Shown: positions 46,790 through 64,000 of the stretch, in pieces
Position numbering within the stretch: the first letter of the stretch is position 1
How the letters are laid out: every line of letters starts with the position of its first letter
NCBI GenBank assembly: GCA_007844125.1
Contig: CM017561.1
Span: 58,549,215 to 58,613,214 of the forward strand
Origin: Sinonovacula constricta
Lineage: Eukaryota; Mollusca; Bivalvia; Cardiida; Solecurtidae
DNA: 64,000 nucleotides
Direction of reading: 5' to 3'
The notes under the pieces: model-generated
The model's input: only the letters and a program-made list of their open reading frames with translations
The model's database searches: none
Told to the model about the DNA's origin: nothing
Made by a program: the position numbers and the translations under genes

Positions 46790-49510
46790 TTTAGCCAAAA
46801 TTTTATTGCCCTTTCTTTGCAAATAAGACTCATGGGGTAAACTCCAGAGTTCGCCATAGATCACAGAGGTATTGTCTGTTTTACTCCAAGTACATATTTA
46901 CAAAAGCGAAGATGTAGAGAGTCGATTTCTTTGCAGCATTAAATTCCCCATTCTTCTGAGTTATATAAGAGAAGTGGAGCAGTCATAGTATCGAATATTT
47001 TAAACTTGGTTTTGATGTCAAATTTTAATTTATCAAAAAGATAAAGCGTACAATTATAGGTTCTCAGTGCTTGATCTTTAAGTGACTTGATAGCAAGTGA
47101 TATTGTGCCAATATATTTAAATTGTATGTGAAAGTAATAAAAATACTCAACAGTTTCAATTGTTTCTTTGTTTATGTATATATGAGGATGTGTTTTTTTT
47201 TCTTTTCAAAAACACATTTTTTTGGTTTTCTTTACGTTAATTTTAAATCCCCAATTACATGAATAATAAAAGTATTATTGAGTTGCTTTTGTAGACTGAT
47301 GTGGCTTGTAGTTAAAACAACAATATCATCAGCAAAAAGTATAAGATATAAGTTTAATAAATCAATATCACGATCAGCTAGAGTATTAAAGTCAATACAG
47401 GACATTATATCGTTGATAAAATAAAAATAATATTGTTGACTATGGTTCACCTTATTTCAGGCCAATGGACACATTAAAGAACTCAGACATATAAAAAGGA
47501 TTGCTCGTAGAGGTAATACTGTTAGGTAATATAACACATGATCTTACAACTCTATACATGGACTTGTTCAGGGTAACAAATTTACAACTTCTAAAAATTT
47601 ACACCAGAGAGCGCCGTAAATAATTGTATCAAACGCACGCTCATATTTAATGAACGAGCACCACAATTTACCTTGTTTTAACAACACCTTTTGTATAATA
47701 GTGTGTAACCTAAACACGGCATCAGCTGTAGATCGCTTCTGTCGAAATCCTAATTGCGATTGTGAAAACACGCATTTATGTTCTGCCCATGTATTAAGTC
47801 TGTTGCGCTGAGTTATGGAAAATATTTTGACAAGGTATTTATTATAATCATACCTCGATAATTAACTGCATTTTTTTCTATCACCCTTTTGCCATTGTAA
47901 AAAAAACCAACATTAAATATCATGCAAAGAAATGGCGAGATAAAGTCCTTAGCATCAATGAAAAAATTTGCAGTTATGCTTTCAAGATCACTGCTTTTGT
48001 TGCGTTTCAAGCATGTTATCGTTGTCTGTATTTCATTGACAGTAAATGGAATACATGTATCAAGCTCGTCTGCATACAGTGTTTCCTCCCGAGAGGTGTT
48101 TTCATATTGAATATGACAAAAATGAGACTTATAACCCATATTAGAGAACTGTTAAAAAAGTGTTCTAGATCGAAATCCGAATTATTATTATTATTATTGT
48201 TTATTTTGTATTAATTTATATACGCTCAAAATTGTCCAGGGGAGATCTTACTTAAATGTTTTTATCTATTTTTTATTTTTCCACATCTCTGTTTAACTTG
48301 TTTTTTTATTTTTTGTGTATTTAGTTTCATTTTCTTAAAATAATACTTTGCTACTGTCACTAAGCTGATTCTTAAACACCCTCTTAGCATTTATAAATGC
48401 ATTTTTGCTTCTCGACACTTATTATCGATCCATGGAGCAGTTGAATTTTGTTTATTGTTTCTTTTTGACGTGTTTTTCTACCAAAGCAGGTTATTAAAAT
48501 GTTATGTATTAAAGTTGAGATTGAATTTATGCAATTGTTGATATCTGTTTCATGACTGGTCAACTTACAAGTAATATCTTCGAATGATGATTTCTGATTC
48601 ACTTAATAAATTTGTAAATTGTTCGAGATTGTCCCTATCCCATTGTATTTTACGTATGTTTGATCATTGCTGTTGCTATTTATATCAGGCTTTGTGCATA
48701 GCATAGAAAACTTTATTGGAGAGTGATCTGAAAATTCAATGATATCCAAAACTTGCTTTTATCAGAAATAACGTAGTCAATAAGACTTAAAACAGGTTTG
48801 CTTTTTAAGACAGAGGTAAACATGCACAATTCTGGTTCGTGTCGGCCATTCAGTATGGCAAGATCGATTTCTTTACACAAGGAAAGCAGTTGGACGCCAA
48901 AATTATTCACGTGCAACTCATGGGTATAACGGACAGGTAAGACAGGTGCCTTGTTGGATGGTAGCTCAACAAACTGGTTTAGCTGAATATTTTCATTATA
49001 GTCTGGCCTATCTCCAGTTCTAGCGGTAAAATACCCAGTTAAGTAAATATCATCACAGTCAGCGTATTTTCTAATATCGATACTTAGACGATCACAAAAT
49101 GCAAAAGAGTTAGAGCTAACATTTCTGTATAATTTAGAGTATTCTGTTGGCATATAACGTAGACAACGTATTTGTCAGCATTATGCACACAAAATTCTTG
49201 TACCGTTCTCATTAAAACTAACCAGTTCAATAATGTTGGAGTACTCCGATTTATATTACACGAACACGCCGCCACTACTACGATTGGCAGGTGTGAGTGC
49301 ACGTGGTCTCGGACAGTCAACGGATTTGTAACCTGTGATGTTTACGTAAAATGTAGTTATGTTCCATGTTTCTGTGAAAAAGAGGATATAATATTGAGAA
49401 GCAAAAGTTATAAAATCACTGTTAGTTTTGATTTGAATGATGAAGGCCATAATTTTATGCGCACGAATGTTGCTAATAATACAAATACAATAACTGCCAG
49501 TTTGCATGAA
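46790..49510 (-). mobile_element. Second non-LTR retrotransposon, broken (minus strand)
   Basis: Reading down from 49507: endonuclease start (FFTETW, NITGYKSVDC, SGGVFV), then LTGYFTARTGDRPDY (49040-49000; family LtGDFNaRtG, with the catalytic Asp replaced by Tyr and Asn by Thr), SLIDYVI, pre-RT IPFTVNEIQTTITCLKRNKS (48050-47990), RT SQLGFRQKRSTADAVFRLHT (47760-47700), KLWCSFIKYERAFDT, LYLILFADDIVVLTTS (47360-47310), and the C-terminal IFDTMTAPLLLYNSEEWG (about 46990-46940). Many stops and shifts; inactive. It lacks an RNase H and is unlike the CR1/L2-like element at 3-6 kb; clade uncertain. Confidence 0.85.
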
Positions 49511-50504
49511 GAGCTTATGTAAGATTACTTTTTTTGAAAATATTCAGCTTTCCATGCGACTGAATTAATTATGTCCTTTTGACAAATTTGCTCTATCCCA
49601 GCAGTGTGTGTCTAAGTTGGTCAGGGGGGCGTATTTTAGTGGAACAGAAAGCATCGCGAGATTTTAAAACTGAAAAGAGAGATGAACTTAATGATGAAAA
49701 CATTGAAAATCCAAGCAAAAGATCAGAAATGTCATGCGTATTATTGTATCAGGGAAGGGCCTTTCATATCAGTTTTTATGCTTGATTCTATCAAGCAAAG
49801 TGAAATAAACAAAGGAATACCCATTCAAACTAAAAAGGTGGTTCATTAAAAAGTAAGATAAATATTTATCAAATATGCTCCGATGAACATGGCACCTGCC
49901 ATATTACAGTTGGTGATAATCTTTCTTAATTATTCGATGAAGAAAAATGTGATCGTTACTGTGTTAGTTTAAGATTAAAGACTGTTGACTAAAACGAAAT
50001 CTGTAACATTTTTTTCAATAGGCACAGTGCGATGTCATAAAAAACAAAAACAAGTACGCACTGCACACACTTGTACCAACAGAATGTGCTAAAACACAAC
50101 TTGGATACATAACAATACAAACGTATTGAGTGATGACTAATAGAGAATAACATAAACACAGTTCACATGTTTTGACAGTTACTGTTAAATATTTTATTTA
50201 GCTGTGTCTTAACAAGGGGGATTATTCTAAATGTCACGAAGTTTGGAGTAAAATTCTAATTCAATATGGCGTACGGTGACCTTTTTTAAAATTAACTTTT
50301 ATATGTTTTAATAAATTCTGCCTTAACTTACGGAAGAACTTATGGAACTGATGAAAGAATGGATATATTTTGACAGGTTAATGAACATATATCCTTATTA
50401 TACTCATGTACTTATTGCTCGTTATTAGCTTAAGATCACAAACTTTCGGAGGGCTAAAATAATTATAATCGCATTTCGACATGTGTTTAAAACTATTTCA
50501 ACAG
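49511..50504. other. Upstream flank of SLC6 gene 2
   Basis: No coding block or repeat recognised. The 5' UTR exon and promoter of gene 2 should lie here or further upstream, since an acceptor precedes the ATG, but I cannot place them. Confidence 0.5.
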
Positions 50505-62959
<12,455 letters not shown>

Positions 62960-64000
62960 GTCGGTACTATGACATCATGATCTCAAGACGTCATATAAGC
63001 ATAACCTCAAAAGTTGACGCAAAATTTAACACATGTTGAAAGAATAAGTTATAAAGTCATTGTATCTTAAAATGCAATAGTTTGTATAAAGTTACTTTTT
63101 ATTTACAGTTAGAAACAGGCTTACGACAAAAACACACACGTTGGTCTTATACATTGCTAATGTGTGCCTACATGTTGCCTAAGTTAAATCTTCAAAGTTT
63201 CACCCTATGTAAAGTAACAATCGAATAAAATAATCTAAATAAAGCACTAAATATGCTTAAAATTGGTTTTGGACATTTTTGAAATATGCTTAACTGGACT
63301 ATAAATTTAACATAAAAAATAAGAAGGTTCCTAAGACACGAAAATCCCCAGAACTGATATTTGCGCCATTTCGGAGATCGAGACCCCTAATGGAATAATT
63401 ATCTGTGCGAATAAAGACAATAATATTATAGTAGGCAAAAACAGAAGTTCGCATCTGTTTATCAATGTTCTGGATATGGTTTTTCTATGAAAAGCGTCGT
63501 GTGTTGCAGCTTGCAATTGCAAATCTCTGTAGCAAACAAAAGCAGTAGCTGGCAATAACACGTTTATATAGATTAAAAGCCGAGGTGTTCCGAGTGGTTA
63601 ATAATGATAGTTCTGTATAAGATAAATCCGGGTATTGCTAATGTAGTAGACAACAACGAACTAAGCACTGTAGCAGGCAATAACAACCCGTTTTAAAAAA
63701 TGATAAATTATAATGGACATCTAAATAGCCATCAACAGTTATTGTTTAGAATATATATGTCTTGCAATTAGTTAATTGTAATGCCAAAACTACTGTCGTT
63801 CCGGTAAAAGCTTACCATTAATTTCTTTGCTTTAAGCGCCTTATCTTTGCGGCGCATTGGAATTCCACCAACGTGATCTTTCTTGCATCAACATTTCACA
63901 GACATGAAGTGATATTTCCTAACTAAGAATATATGAAAAGTCCTACGATCATTGCAACATATACTAAACTCCGAACAGGCACAGGACAAAGGTATTTCAC
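62960..64000. other. Gene 2 intron 5 (start), no exon 6 found
   Basis: The next exon would begin with a [14 protein letters not shown] sequence after an AG; none is present. A dispersed GCTTGCAATTGC/GGCAATAACA motif lies at 63505-63690 and a GCCGAGGTGTTCCGAGTGGT tRNA-like scrap at 63580. The last ~110 bp match the GGCACAGGACAAAGG repeat seen at 53.5 kb. Confidence 0.7.

Noticed and set aside
49172..49522. 116-codon plus-strand frame
   Set aside because: It lies antisense over the LINE endonuclease remains on the minus strand and has no motif of its own.

Overview
The window is animal nuclear DNA. It is AT-rich, with genes broken by introns of roughly 200 bp to 8 kb, long TA and GT microsatellites, tRNA-derived SINEs, several LINE lineages and many small DNA transposons. 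This density and mix suggest a lophotrochozoan, most likely a bivalve mollusc; that is inference from style, not from a species-specific marker. || The host content is two tandem, same-strand paralogues of the SLC6 (Na+/Cl- dependent neurotransmitter/osmolyte symporter) family. Gene 1 is complete: 14 coding exons from 16372 to 33211 that join to 1,920 nt (639 residues plus stop), with every junction in phase. Gene 2 starts at 50513 and has five coding exons (to 62959, 280 residues) before the window ends. Intron phases match and four of its five exons have exactly the lengths seen in gene 1, so the pair arose by duplication. Both look like the GABA/taurine/betaine/creatine branch; the substrate cannot be fixed from sequence alone. 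|| Layout: 1-2.9 kb, short tandem duplication and SINE/MITE scraps; 3.2-6.5 kb, broken CR1/L2-like LINE (minus); 8.5-9.4 kb, AT-rich ~310-360 bp tandem repeat; 10.1-13.0 kb, 47-bp minisatellite split by a 644-bp hAT-like element; 13.3-14.5 kb, two TTAA-flanked MITEs; 15.9 kb, a 31-G run; 16.4-33.2 kb, SLC6 gene 1, whose intron 4 hides a badly decayed LINE; 34.1-34.6 kb, RNase H end of another LINE; 35.5-36.5 kb, 55-bp minisatellite; 37-38.8 kb, more TTAA MITEs; 40.5-45.9 kb, a DNA transposon with ~850-bp inverted repeats whose frameshifted protein carries the acidic-residue pattern of a FEN1/XPG (PIN-like) nuclease, best matching what I recall of the Academ superfamily; 46.8-49.5 kb, a second broken LINE (minus); 50.5-63.0 kb, SLC6 gene 2, with an exon-2 relic and many SINE/MITE insertions in its introns; the last ~1 kb is intron and repeat. 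|| The most interesting items are the nuclease-bearing transposon, the widespread TTAA-flanked MITE family, the exon-2 relic, the GC-AG intron and tandem donors in gene 1, and the paralogue-specific change at TM1 position 83 of the SLC6 pair.
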